A stretch of DNA of 64,000 bases, from NCBI GenBank assembly GCA_022559985.1, contig JAFJTR010000046.1, positions 124,001 to 188,000 on the forward strand, read 5' to 3'. The stretch is from Parastagonospora avenae f. sp. tritici 18332-5 (taxonomy: Eukaryota; Ascomycota; Dothideomycetes; Pleosporales; Phaeosphaeriaceae). Positions 21,731 through 32,813 of this stretch are shown piece by piece. Made by a program: the position numbers and the translations under genes. The notes beneath the pieces were generated by a model, which had not been told where the DNA came from, ran no database searches, and saw only the letters and a program-made list of their open reading frames with translations. The first letter of the stretch is position 1, and every line of letters begins with the position of its first letter.

Positions 21731-23704
21731 ATGGACATCACCAAGTTTGTCAGCGAGTTCCGCGAGTCGGCATTCCTGCTGGGCGACTATAGCACATATC
21801 ACACCCAGTTGTCGCGCCGTCTGCGCATCGTGGAGAAGAAGCTTGGGCGGGCGACCCCCAAGAACGCCAAATATGCTGCAAAGGCCCCCATCACTGCCGA
21901 GGACATTGCAAAGAACAATGAGTATGTTGGCAATTGCGCTGTGTGCACATTGGACGAGTTGCTGACAGGCTGAGATTTCTTCATCTGCTGCTGCTCACCT
22001 CGGAGCGGGCGTGGGCCCAAGCAATGGCTATGAAGGCAGCCCACTCCGAAGACAACGCCGACAAGAACATTACCGGCTCGACACGCAAGCATATCGTTTC
22101 GCGACTGCACAAGGCGGTTCAGACCGCCAAACAAATCATCCAACTGCTTTCCGAGTCGGGTGCGAGCGGCGCAAACGACTCCGACGTACTCGAGGCAAAG
22201 GCATACCGATACGCCTTGGCTGGTGCTGAAGAATTCGAGAAGCAGGCCGAGGGTGTCAAAGCTAGCAGCGCTTCACCGCCACGCTGGAACTCGTGTCTGA
22301 CCAACTATTCGGCTGCAAGAGTCATATACAGCTCACTGCTGAAAGCTACGAAAAAGGACCTGTTCAAGGAAGTGCTCGCAGGAACGACAGATCCCAGCAT
22401 TCGCTATGCTGCTTACCAGAGTCGCATCCCTAGGACAGTTGGCGTGCCCGCTATCGCCAGGAAGTTCTTTCCCAAAGACGAAGCAGAGCTGGTGAAGGTT
22501 GTCAAGCAGCTGGATGCTGGGGCCTTGGAGGAGGAAGATGATGCATCGTCCCGTACGTCTGCTGCACCTCTTTCACTATCAAGTCTAACAAGCTACAGAT
22601 ACTCAGATCACCTGGCGAGGCCGAACAGCAAACATTGTGGATGCTGCCATTGGGCAAGCGCTCGTTTCCGTTGACGCTGCGTCGGCTGTGCTGAACGATT
22701 CCAAAGCTGGCGCTGCCACCGCCAAGGATTGCGCCAACGCATACGACGACATTCTCATCGCGAGTCAGGACACTGTAGACGCAACCCGAAGAGCCATAGA
22801 GGAGTTGGAGAAGGAAGGGGTGGACGAGGGCGATGCGCGCATGCAGGACCTCCGCGTTACAAACCTCGCAGTAAACTACGACTTGATCTCTTGGAGGGTG
22901 GGCAGGAACAGGGTGCTGATAGGTGCTGATGACGGAATCACTTTCCCACCAAATCCTCCGCAAAAGCCACGACGACCGCGCAAAGACGGCAAGGAATGGA
23001 CAGAGCGAGAGGAGCCCACTGGTCGCAAGCTGGCCCGGTTGCGGGAGCGCATTGCGCTGTACGATGCCATCTTACAGAGCATAGACTCCGTAAAGGAGCT
23101 TCGAGGTGCTGCTCGTGACACAGCCTTTGTCGCCGAGCTGGATGGCCAACGTGCCTACTTCCAGGCACTGAAATGCCTGAATCTGTCGCATTCATACGCA
23201 TTCCTGTCGAAGCCAAAAGAGGCACTAGCACTTTGCAACCGCGCATTGTCCTTATCGTCACAGGCTGTATCTGCCCCACGGCCCTCGACATCCTCTCCCT
23301 CAGAGGCGTTGAAATTAGGAGTGATGGAGCAGCAAGCACAAAATCTGAAGCAGAGGCTCGAGAATCTTACATCGCACTACCGCGGCGTGGTTGCACTGTC
23401 TCAGCTATTTGCCAACTCGGATACAGCTTCAAAGGCTGGTTTGTCGAACGCGGCACCTGTCGTCGAGAGGCTGAACGAGTACCCGACATCTGGTTCAGTG
23501 GACCTCAAGAATCTGGTGACTTGGCCACCAAAGCTCAAGCCTGTCCCAGTCAAGCCCTTGTTCTTGGACGTTGCGTGGAACTACGTGGAGTACCCTGGCC
23601 GCACGCCAGCGAAACAGGAACCAGTGCCAGAAAAGCCTCCAGCAGAGGAGACACAGCCGGAAAGGCCGGCGGCAAAGAAGGGGTGGTTCTCTTTTGGTAG
23701 ATAA
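21731..23704 (+). CDS. SRP68: Signal recognition particle subunit SRP68
   Basis: SRP68 with SRP72 binds the S domain of SRP RNA and helps target nascent secretory proteins to the ER. Exons 21731-21921, 21969-22552 and 22599-23704 join in frame to 626 residues, close to the family length. The N-terminal helical RNA-binding region includes the conserved stretch around NYSAARVIYSSLL and DPSIRYAAYQ at about residues 175-210. A TPR-like helical middle follows, and the C-terminal region (from about 530) carries proline and glycine and ends in FSFGR. Both introns are short, 47 and 46 bases, with good consensus ends. Short frames on either strand are shadows. Confidence 0.93.
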
Positions 23705-24750
23705 ACACAGTTTAGCAGGGATACATGCGCACGGTAGCGGGTGTGCCGTTCTCCCGCCTACGTCTTCTCAGACATACAGATGCCGATCTGGGGTTCTTAG
23801 AGCTACAATGGAAGCCAATCTTCGTACTGCAACCACATCAATCGACTCCTTATCCGCTATGGTTCACGCTACGGCGTCTTTCTCCAGATTGCTACGGCTC
23901 TTTTCGCGACGTTGGCAGATTGCACACACGATGGTCATGATTGGCGTGAGTAAGCGTACGCACAGGCCGCGAGCACGGGCTGGGTACCTGGGGCCGTTAA
24001 CGTAACTAGCGCTTTGAGCCTCAGGGGTAACATCGAATCAAAGGTGAACCACACGCGCCTCACGGGATGAGCGTTTGGAAACCAAACAAAGACAGTCGTT
24101 CGCGATGAACCCTGTGTGCCAGATGATGGAGTTTAGCGCAGCCGTTCGAAGGCGTAAGGCGTTGTGTTTCGCAGCTTGGTGCTCAGTCTGATGCAATGGA
24201 TGCTCGCACGAAAGTGAAGCCGTGTGGAAAATAGAGCTCGGGACAAGACGTGTGCTACCAACGTAAAACCGTCAAGCTGAAAGTGGACTGGAGGGGCGCT
24301 TCGGGAGCTTTCAGGTCATGCAGCCCATCTAATTAGACCAATTTAAGGCGCGATAGTACTATCAGCACCCCTAGCATGCGGATAAGGGGGGACGCGCAGA
24401 GAATGTATCCATGTACCTCTAGGCTTGTCTCTTAGCTGTGCTTGTCCTCCAGACAAACACACTCCTTCTGACGCTCTTTTGCAACCGCAGTCTTTACGTA
24501 TTGTCACTTTACACCGCCGCTCTTTAATCAACACGCTCTTTTACCAGACCACCCACTTCGACACGCATTCTTTGGCCGACAGCTCCAAAGCGTGCTCTAT
24601 CCATATACAACCCCCTCCAATAATACTCACACATCGAGGAGCGCAACGCGTTTCTCGGTCTTAATTACCATCACGGCTTCCGCGCTGGCTACCTCAATCC
24701 TCCCCCGGCCTCAGGCCATTGATTGCTTCCGTAGACCATCGATCTTGCAG
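23705..24750. other. Intergenic region with the unresolved 5' end of the GATA-factor gene
   Basis: About 1 kb. The right part, 24430-24750, is open in the frame of the following gene from about 24592 but has no ATG. It is C/T-rich like a leader and probably holds a 5' UTR, a 5' exon or an intron of the areB-like gene. The left part shows nothing recognisable. Confidence 0.4.
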
Positions 24751-26233
24751 GTGTTCGACCTGCCCGCCATCAAAACGCCTCCCGCAACAGTCGAAGACAA
24801 GCAGCTGCCGTCCATCGGCCACGATATATCACGGCCGTCCTCGAGCTCGACGGTGGCCTCGTACACGCAGCAACGGCACGGCAGCCATGCATCGATTCAG
24901 CTACCCGCCTTGTCGACGCTCGCATCGGTAGCGTCGAACAGCCCCGCAGCACACAACAACAGTAATGAAAGTAATGTTAATATGAGGAGGGACACACCGG
25001 AGCGAAAGATACCATCTCCACCGAGGTATGTGATCCAAGACGTGTGCCGTGGCTGGTGAATGCATGCAGGTGTGGCTACCACGGATTCGATCACGCTACT
25101 GCGGTCCTGGCAGTTGCACCCAGCCGTAGCCGTTCTTATCTCAGCCTTGGCGCCGTGCACCTCAACTTTTCATTCCGCCCACCCACTAACACGAATGGAT
25201 AGCAAACCCTCCAATGGCCTCAGCATGACTTATGCGACTGCTGCGCCCGCGACTTCTGGTGGACAGCCAGGCTCTCCGGTACGTTATTTTACTTTGCGAT
25301 GTTAGTTGACTGGCGTCTCACGTCGTGGTCCGATTTTTGCTCTTATCTAATCGATAGCATCATTATCATTGTCAAGAGCCTCGCTGACACGCATCTAGCC
25401 TGTGTGCCAGAACTGCACTACAAGTACCACTCCGCTCTGGCGCCGCGATGAATCGGGCTCTGTTCTCTGCAACGCCTGCGGCTTGTTCTTGAAGCTGCAC
25501 GGGCGACCACGACCAATCTCGCTCAAGACAGATGTCATCAAGAGCCGCAACCGTGTGAAGACTGGCGGGCCTGGCGCGCGCAAGAAGGTATGAGGATACG
25601 GTATCAGATACACGTGCACCACTAACACCGTCACAGGCTGGCGAAACGAATGGCCTTCCTGCTGCACACCCAGATGCGGACGGCTCTTTGGCCCTCGCCC
25701 AACACCGTCGCACATCGGGCAAGATCTCGTCAGGCCTCTCTGATCGTTCACAATCGCCCATCTCGCGAACCGGCACGCCCAATTTCCTTCACCCCTCTAA
25801 CATTGCGCCTCAGCACATGTTCGAGCAGGCTCTGAACGGCGATGTCTTCCACTCCTCCGCTCTCAGCGTCTTCGGCCACCGTGCGCCGTCCCCCGCAAAC
25901 TCTTCGATCAACGGCATGGAAGCTCCCCTGTCATACGACAGTCTGGCGGCGCAGAACACTGCGCTTAAGACTCGAGTATCGGAAATGGAACTCATCAATG
26001 ACCTCTTCCGAAACCGCGTCACCGAGCTTGAAACTAGCGAAAGCACCGCGAAAGAGACCGAGGCCAAACTGCGCGCAGAGCTTGAGGAGGTCAGACAGCG
26101 CGAGTCTAGTCTCAAGCGGAGACTTGACGAGCTGGACGAGAGCCCACGGCATAAGAAGCCGCGCTTCAACGATATTAGCGACCTCGTCGACGAGACCCGC
26201 GCTGGCTCGCCCATCAATGCGATGACAGAATAA
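24751..26233 (+). CDS. areB: GATA-type transcription factor of the AreB/ASD4 family
   Basis: Nuclear GATA-binding regulator. Family members repress nitrogen-catabolic genes (AreB, NRE) or act in ascus development (ASD4). Coding exons 24751-25025, 25203-25278, 25399-25587 and 25637-26233 join in frame. The single zinc finger, C-x2-C-x17-C-x2-C, is centred near 25405-25480 and followed by the basic tail RPISLKTDVIKSRNRVK. The C-terminal 80 residues form a leucine-zipper-like coiled coil (from about 25945), the mark of this subfamily among fungal GATA factors. The start is not settled. No in-frame ATG precedes 24982, although the frame is open and looks coding for at least 230 bases before it, so a further upstream exon is likely. 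The ATG at 25195 falls in an intron if the 25026-25202 splice is used. Confidence 0.85.
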
Positions 26234-27465
26234 CTTCACACTGCGTCTCGAGAACCTTCTCCCACCTCAACTAACGACTTTTCAATGCTCGCTATTTCTT
26301 CACTGTCCAGTTCATGCGCCGCTGTGGTCGGCACGATTTCTTTGTCTATCCCACTCGCCCATGAGAGCTATGCGTCGACGCTTTAGCTCGCAACCACCGG
26401 TCATCGCGACCAACTTAATGTCTTATACCACTTCTCTGGAAGTCGCCTTCTGGGCGGCTTTGTATTGTAATACCTTTTGCGCTCTGATACCATGTTCGAC
26501 GAGGGGATGCGAACGGGAGGAAAAGGAATGGCTTGGTTATGGGTATGGTTATTAAAAAGTATGCTGTTTAGTCAGAGGGCTGCCTCAATGGAAATGATGA
26601 ACTTTTGCTTGTTTCTTGCCAACCTTGCTTCAAAACGTGCTGTAAGATCACTGTCTACCGACTCCGCATGAAGAAGTTCAAACCTTCACCTGACTATCCA
26701 CTATCCCACAATCCCCACACCAACACTCGTCAGCACAAGTGCCCACCATTCCATCCGCATCGCCAAATCTCCAATCGCCTTCCTACTATTACCCCTCGAA
26801 AACTCCTTCCCCAACGCCCTACACACCGGCCCCCACCCTCTCTCACATCATACCAAACCAACCTCTCCTCCGTCACAACTCTCTTCAACTATAATACATT
26901 TCTATTTTGAGATTGGGAGAGACGGGAATAGACTTAAGGTTTGAAGGAGGGGATTGAGGTGAGTTATAGAGAGGAAGTGAAATTAAGACTGGGGCTTATC
27001 TTGAGATGTATTTTAAGAAGCCTTACTGATGCAGCTGCCATTGCATTCTGGGATTGTGAGATGCTACACACTGTTGATCTTTTGACATGCTGTAACAGGA
27101 TGGGATTCTCGGTTAAGACGTCTGAACCGTGATCGGGCGATGGAAGCTACCACCATGAGGCAGAGCCCTTGCTACCACAACAAGTCGGCTAACCGTCAAA
27201 CATCCGTGTGTACCATCGAAGGCTGGATTTGATCCCAAATGTTAAATTTCCCAAGTGATGATCTTCTCGTTGGCAAGGCGATTGAGGCGGTTCGGGAGTA
27301 ATTGGAGGCTAACCGAAAGTATCGCGCCAAGCAGGAGGTCAAAGCTCGAAAGCTGTTAACCCTCAGAAAAACCTCTTCTCCTCCATCTTCCTCCAACCAC
27401 TGTCATCCATTGCACCCCCAATTCATCCTCAACTCATCTCCACTCCGACCGCCAACACCGTCAGA
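26234..27465. other. Intergenic region
   Basis: 1.2 kb with no supportable gene. It contains the areB 3' region, C-rich sequence near 26700-26880, and from about 27300 a pyrimidine-rich leader of the ATP9 gene. Confidence 0.45.
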
Positions 27466-27976
27466 ATGGTTGCCATCGCCCGCTCCTTCGGCGCCGCCCG
27501 CGTGGCCGCCCGCGGCTTCTCCAACGCTGGTACGTTGTTGCGCGCTCGCAGCAGGTGCACGCTCGAAAGCACCTGCCCCCATTGAGCTCCATCACAATCA
27601 TCCATCCCGTGACGCAGCCATTGACTTCTATCTCGCAGCCCGCCAGCCCGCTTCCTCCAACAGCCTCGTTGTCCGCTCCGCGTTCCGCAACAACGCCGCC
27701 CGCAACATGATCCAGAAGCGTGGTGTCGTCGTTGAGTCGACCGCCGCCGCCATGGTCGCTGCCGCCAAGATTCAGGGTGCCGGTCTCGCTACCATCGGTC
27801 TTGCCGGTGCCGGTGTTGGTATTGGAACGGTTTTCGGTGGCCTCATCCAGGGTGTCGCCCGCAACCCTTCCCTCAGGGGTCAGCTCTTCCAGTACGCCGT
27901 CTTGGGTTTCGCCTTCGCTGAGGCCACTGGTCTTTTCGCGCTCATGATGTCTTTCTTGCTCCTCTACGTCGCGTAG
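27466..27976 (+). CDS. ATP9: Mitochondrial ATP synthase subunit 9 (c) precursor
   Basis: Nuclear-encoded proteolipid that forms the c-ring of the F0 motor in the inner mitochondrial membrane. Exons 27466-27529 and 27639-27976 join to 133 residues across a 109-base intron. The N-terminal 55 or so residues are an Arg/Ala/Ser-rich presequence ending near QKR. The mature part has two membrane helices joined by the polar loop ARNPSLRGQ. The Gly-rich first helix contains GLAGAGVGIGTVFGG, and the second carries the essential carboxylate in FAEATGLF. The length fits a short fungal precursor. The pyrimidine-rich leader fits high expression. Confidence 0.96.
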
Positions 27977-29422
27977 ATGTGTGCATTGCATCGACTCGGA
28001 TACTTCGGGGTCTTCGGCATGGGGCCGTAAGGTGGAAAATTTGCGGATGGTGTGCATATGGACGACTACCTTTTTTTCCATCTTAGTGGCCGGTCAGATT
28101 GTGTAAAACATGTACTTTAGACGAGCAATCTGAAGAGCAAGCTACCACTTCCTTCAATTCCCCAGGTACAGTGTGGAAGCTCCTTCACGAGCTGTGACGT
28201 ATGTGGATGAGTGACGACGAACTCAATGGATCCAATTGAGTACTGCAAACTACATCCAAAGCTTCCCCGGATGATATGTCTGCGCTACGTGATGCGAACT
28301 CGAAGCACGAGCTCTGAAGGACAGCACTTGACAGCTTTCTGATGCCAAGCCTTTTGCTCAACCTCAGCCCAACGCGCTTGCGACGACCGAGGGCTCTACC
28401 ACGCACCACAACACCTGACAGCTTTCATGTCATTTCTCAATGCTTTCAGTTGCTCTCATACTAATCAGCCCAGCGATTTTCCATACTCAATGGCTTCGTA
28501 GAGAGCTTCGTGGTAGCTCCGACGGGTAGCTCTCCCCCTCCGCGTATGGTCTTAGCTCACGATAGTTGTCACCACGGCTGCTAGCGAGGCTGAAACCGTA
28601 TCTATGTGGTCGGAGCTTACTTATCTTACATACAATGGGCTGAATTAGTAGACTTGACCCTACTGATCTGTCATCATTGCTTCCCCAGCCTTATTGTAGA
28701 TAATGGCGGAGAAGCCTGGAAGAATTGAGGCAAGTCTGGACACTCAGATGTATTATCGCTGCTGACATTCGACCAGGATGGCTTTTTGACATGTACCTGA
28801 ATGCGACATAGATCAGACATATCCACACCCGATGCACACCTTACGAGACGTTCAGTACACCAGTCGAGTGCAGCGACTTTCCCACAACGACCCTACTCGA
28901 CGACAAGTACATATATACATACCGTATCATGACGCCGAATACATACAAGGGCCCTCATCCACTATGTATAGCTTGGAGGTATGCAGTCGTTAATAGCATG
29001 GCTCATCATTTGCATGATCTTCGCTTGCATACGGCATGGCTCAAGCTGAAGCCGGCATGTGCAACAGCATCACCACGAGCGTCGTCATCTGCAACAAATG
29101 TAGCATCTGAGGCCTCATGGTAAGCACATGCGCAGTAAGACAACATGTCGTCGCTGCGATCGCGATGTTTCAGACCCCGTTTCGGGGTATCGTGAAGCCA
29201 TTTCGAAACCTCCTCTCCCGGAACATCACCAAACCACGCATCGGAAACCAAACAAACTTCGATCATCCATACTAGTAAAACAGGAGACACTACTGCGATT
29301 GCTCAAGGCATAGCTTTCCTTCTTTCGGTCTGTGAGAGAGCCGTGAAACTGCAGGAGGCGTGTGACAAGCTTTTACATATCGTGCCGCGAAGCTTAGCTA
29401 TCATCCAGGTAGCCGAGAACAG
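27977..29422. other. Intergenic region
   Basis: 1.4 kb of low-information sequence without a supportable gene on either strand. Short frames near 28185-28409 and 28929-29313 have no motif. The right end is the promoter of the repeat-peptide gene. Confidence 0.4.
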
Positions 29423-29429
29423 TATATAT
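29423..29429 (+). promoter_or_regulatory. TATA box of the repeat-peptide gene
   Basis: TATATAT about 130 bases before the ATG at 29560, followed by an A/C-rich leader. Called by match only. Confidence 0.45.
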
Positions 29430-29559
29430 TTCGTTATTGCGATCAAATAGAGCAATTTTCTTCATTCATCATTCATCAATACAACCTTGTAATATCCGTG
29501 CCGGTCACTTCATCCAAACCCAAACCATCCCATCCATCCACCTATCAACAACCGCCAAA

Positions 29560-30190
29560 ATGCGCTTCACACCCCTCCTCTCCACCATCTTCCTCACCAG
29601 CGCCGTCTTCGCTGCTTCCAGTCGGTCCCCAATCCCATTCCCCTCCCTCACACCAACTAACCCACCCAGCCCCCTCCACCAACCCCGAAAACGACGTCGC
29701 AACCATCCTCGAAGCCCTGCGTGAGGTCAACCCCGAAGACGCCGAAGCTGCCGCGTCCGCCATGCAAATCAAGTTGCGGCGCCGCGACCCCACGCCGCAA
29801 GTCGCTGGTGGTGCTGACTTGAACGCCATTCTCGCTGAATTGGAGAAGAACAACCCCGAGGACGCGCAGGCGGCCAAGGCGGCTATGAAGAGAAAAGTCG
29901 CTGGAGGGGATCTAGATGCGATTTTGGCGGAGTTGGCGAAGAACAACCCCGAAGATGCGCAGGCGGCCAAGGCGGGTATGAAGAGCAAGAGGCAGCTTGC
30001 AGCGGGAACTGATTTGAACGCCATTTTGGCCGAGTTGGAGAAGAATAACCCTGAGGATGCGCAGGCGGCTAAACAGGCGATGAAGAGGCAGGTTGCGGCG
30101 GGAGGTGATTTGGATAGTATCCTTGCGGCGTTGGAGGCGAATAATCCCGAGGATGCGCAGGCGGCGAAGGCGGGGATGGGGTCGGCTTAG
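29560..30190 (+). CDS. Secreted Kex2-type repeat peptide precursor (KEP-like)
   Basis: Exons 29560-29620 and 29670-30190 join to 193 residues. The intron has a CAACTAAC branch point and a CCCAG acceptor but a weak donor (GTCGGT). Residues 1-18 are a clear signal peptide ending VFA. The rest is five tandem units of about 32-36 residues sharing ADLxAILxxLxxNNPEDAQAAKxxM. The four inner boundaries carry dibasic or tribasic sites: RRR after unit 1, KR after unit 2, KSKR after unit 3 and KR after unit 4. Unit 1 is the most diverged and unit 5 ends the protein. This is the plan of fungal Kex2-processed precursors, in which each unit is released as a peptide. There is no cysteine, and no pheromone or known RiPP core is recognised. 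The released peptide function is unknown. Confidence 0.82.
29690..30187 (+). repeat. Five in-frame repeats of about 100 bp in the peptide precursor
   Basis: Units start near 29690, 29786, 29894, 29993 and 30089. The last four are close at DNA level around the AACAACCCCGAGGATGCGCA core, so they arose by recent tandem duplication. Confidence 0.8.
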
Positions 30191-30336
30191 ACGGGATGGT
30201 GTTTTTTAGGAGATGTTCTTGGGTGGTGGGAAGATTGGTGATAATGTTGTTGGGTTGAAAAGGCTGTAGAGACTGTATATAGGAGAGTGTACATATGAAA
30301 AGGCGTTTTGGTATTGAAGTGGCCTTGGAGCTGGGT

Positions 30337-32074
30337 TTACTCGGAATCGTCGTCAGATGTCGTGTCTACAGTTTGTTCCTTGTTGGGGTGATCCGCTTCG
30401 GTATCGATCTGCGGTGCTGCCGCTTCGCGTTTCGAATTGCAGCAGCCTCTCCAATCGGAAGTTGTGTCTGCAATCGTCCTGTCCCATTCCGTAGACTTTC
30501 CCGGGGCGCCATGCTGTAGCAAAAGCTCAAACGTCTCACGTCGTCCCAGCCTTTGTGCCAGATCGAGCGCAGTTTCTTGGTGATAAAAACGTTTGTGTGC
30601 CAGATCGAGCTCTGGTCGAGCCAGAAGTAGTCGGACTGCTATCATACACTTGTGCTGCACTGCGGATTGCAGGACACTACATCGACGGCAGTCTTGCGAA
30701 TTTACATCGATCTGCGGATGATTCAGGTAGAGTATGAATGTGTCGTGAGAATGACTCTCAACTGCAATATGTAGCGCTTTCGGCGTGTCCCATTGACTTC
30801 CAATGTCTGCGTTAACATTGACATCGAGACGGGTAAATAGTAACTTCATCAGCTCGACGGCGTCAGCAATTACTGTCTTCTCAATCAAACGTCCCCAATG
30901 CCGACCATACCTAGACAGCAAATTGTGATCCAGTATATAATCGATCAGCAAACTGAACTGAGCTAGCTTCGCGATAGGCAGCTTGCCTTCCGCAACCTCA
31001 AATTTCAAGCCAGTGTTTTCGCCCAGATGTTCCATGGTTAACTTGAAGGTGTTCCATCTGCAAGCTATGAAGGCCAGACATAATGTTGACTGGCCAAAAT
31101 AGTTTCTCTGTTGGACTTCAACATCTTCATGGCTCAAAAGGAGCCGAAGAGCCTCGATGTTTCCTTCTTCTGCTGCTTCATGAAGTGGAGTTCTTTTGAG
31201 CAGGTTCACACTGTTGACGTTGATGTTGCGATGACCAAGAATCAATTTGACCAATCGTACGTTCCCTTGTTTGATAGTTAACGTCAAGTGCACCGTGATT
31301 AAGCAGCAGCCTGACAGCTCTCTCGTTTTGTCTTCTTGTTGCTCGATAAAACGAATACGAAACTATAGTTCCAAGTGCTGCATGCTTCATATGATCCTTG
31401 TGGGACTCTAGAATGACCTCGAGTGTCTCTGACGATCCGCCCAATAGAGCCAGATAGATAGGCGAATTTCGAATGCCGTCAAGTGGTGGCAACGCCGTGG
31501 GATATCGGGCTACCAGCCACCTGAGGATAGAACACTTCCCTGACCTAGCATATGATCGTATGAGATGCAATGCCATGTCCAGAGCAGAGATTTGTCGCCG
31601 TTCTTTTAAGAACAAAATCTGGGTAACCTCCATGTTTCCAGCGAGGCTAACATGATTCAAGACAGTCTTCTTGGTATAATCCGGTTTCATTGTATCGGCC
31701 CCAGCTTGTAGAAGTACCGACGCAGCCTCAGAGTGATGTCTTGCGATCGCTTCATATATACGTCGTCTCCCCTTCGCACTCACGTGGCACGGCGGGTCAA
31801 TGGCTGCGCCCTTGCCGAGCAGAAATCGGAGCATGGTCACCTGCCCTGTCTTTGCGGCGCAATGCATTGCCGTGTACCCGTCCTCGGTGACAACATTCAG
31901 ATCAAGCCTTGTATCGAGCATATTCTGAAGAAGTGCAATGTTCCCTGTACTTGCTGCCTCCATCAAGACTGTAGTCAAACCTTTAGGAGCGCAGTCATCG
32001 TTATGAGGTTGATCATCATCATCCAGAGCACCATCTCCGTGCGAATGATTTGCTTGAGGCGCATCGTTTTCCAT
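30337..32074 (-). pseudogene. Ankyrin-repeat protein gene, frame-broken
   Basis: Reverse-strand ankyrin gene in two overlapping frames. The first runs from the ATG at 32074 to about 31300, with ankyrin units such as GYTAMHCAAKTGQVTMLRFL. The second runs from about 31290 to the stop at 30337, with units such as LLKRTPLHEAAEEGNIEALR. The first frame breaks off at DVNYQ, and the second picks up mid-repeat at IKQGNVRLVKL, missing roughly ten residues of one unit. No GT-AG intron of usual size joins them, so a small out-of-frame deletion is the simplest reading. The C-terminal 40 residues after the last repeat are Asp/Thr/Glu-rich. It starts 12 bases after the TGA of the zinc-finger frame and in the same frame, so the two may once have been one gene. 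It is convergent with the repeat-peptide gene. Confidence 0.65.
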
Positions 32075-32086
32075 CAAACTGAGAGA

Positions 32087-32439
32087 TCAGCCAGGATGAC
32101 ACTTGCTAACATGCTGTAGAAGATTGTCTTTTCTCTTCGACTTATATTGGCAATCGACAACTTGGCAGCAGAACTGGTTCTGACCAACACGATGCACATT
32201 ATTCACGTGTCTAGTTAGGTCTGTGCGAGATGCAAAACTCTTCGGACAAGAATCGCATTTCTGAGGCCGAAAATGTGTCTTCTTGTGTTGCCTATGGTCA
32301 CATCAGTACCTGGGTATGAAAGCCCAAGAGCTATTCTTCAGTCTCTCCACACCTCGAGTATTGCGACTCACGTGTGTCGCCGACGCTCGCTGAATGACTT
32401 TGGGCAGACTGCGCATACGAAGACCTCTTGTATGGTCAT
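32087..32439 (-). CDS. Small C2H2 zinc-finger protein (possible N-terminal half of an ankyrin fusion)
   Basis: Exons 32372-32439 and 32087-32291 (reverse) join across an 80-base GTGAGT...ATAG intron to 90 residues starting MTIQEVFVC. Three C2H2-like fingers follow: CAVC...H, CDSC with HVNNVH, and CCQVVDC...HVSKCH. The last is followed by PG and the stop TGA at 32087-32089. The ankyrin reading frame continues in the same phase directly after this TGA. Zinc-finger plus ankyrin proteins are common in these fungi, so this may be the front half of one gene interrupted by the stop, or a complete small protein. Confidence 0.6.
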
Positions 32440-32813
32440 GACATGGTATCAGAACTAAATGACAAGTATGTTATGTACGTACTTAGGTAAAATATGAATA
32501 GCAGAAAAGAATGGTCTAACTCACGGAGAGGGCACTTTCTTTCAGCTTGATTCGCTGCCGCCGCATGCAGGGTAGGAATTGTGACCCACTTCTCTACACC
32601 TTGCTTAGCATTCCTCGACGGGACCTCGGATCAGAGGAGATTTTTTTTAACATCCTACAGGCATGCATTTTTCCCGTGGTAGACAGCGGCCCTCAATATT
32701 GCAAGCTCCCTTTCCCAACCTGCTGGGACCGATAGCGTGAGACACGTCCGCGCTTACAAGGGACCTTATCAACTCTCTCGACCAATGAACAAGAGCCACA
32801 GCAGACATGGCAT
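32440..32813. promoter_or_regulatory. Divergent promoter between two C2H2 genes
   Basis: 374 bases separate the ATGs of the reverse zinc-finger/ankyrin locus and the forward C2H2 gene. A T-run at 32642-32649 is the only notable element. A short reverse frame with GTGAGT at its end near 32520-32560 could be an extra 5' exon, but its frame does not join. Confidence 0.4.

Noticed and set aside
25195..25278. ATG at 25195 as the sole start of the GATA factor
   Set aside because: It lies inside a well-formed intron whose splicing joins two coding-like frames exactly, so it is at best an alternative start.
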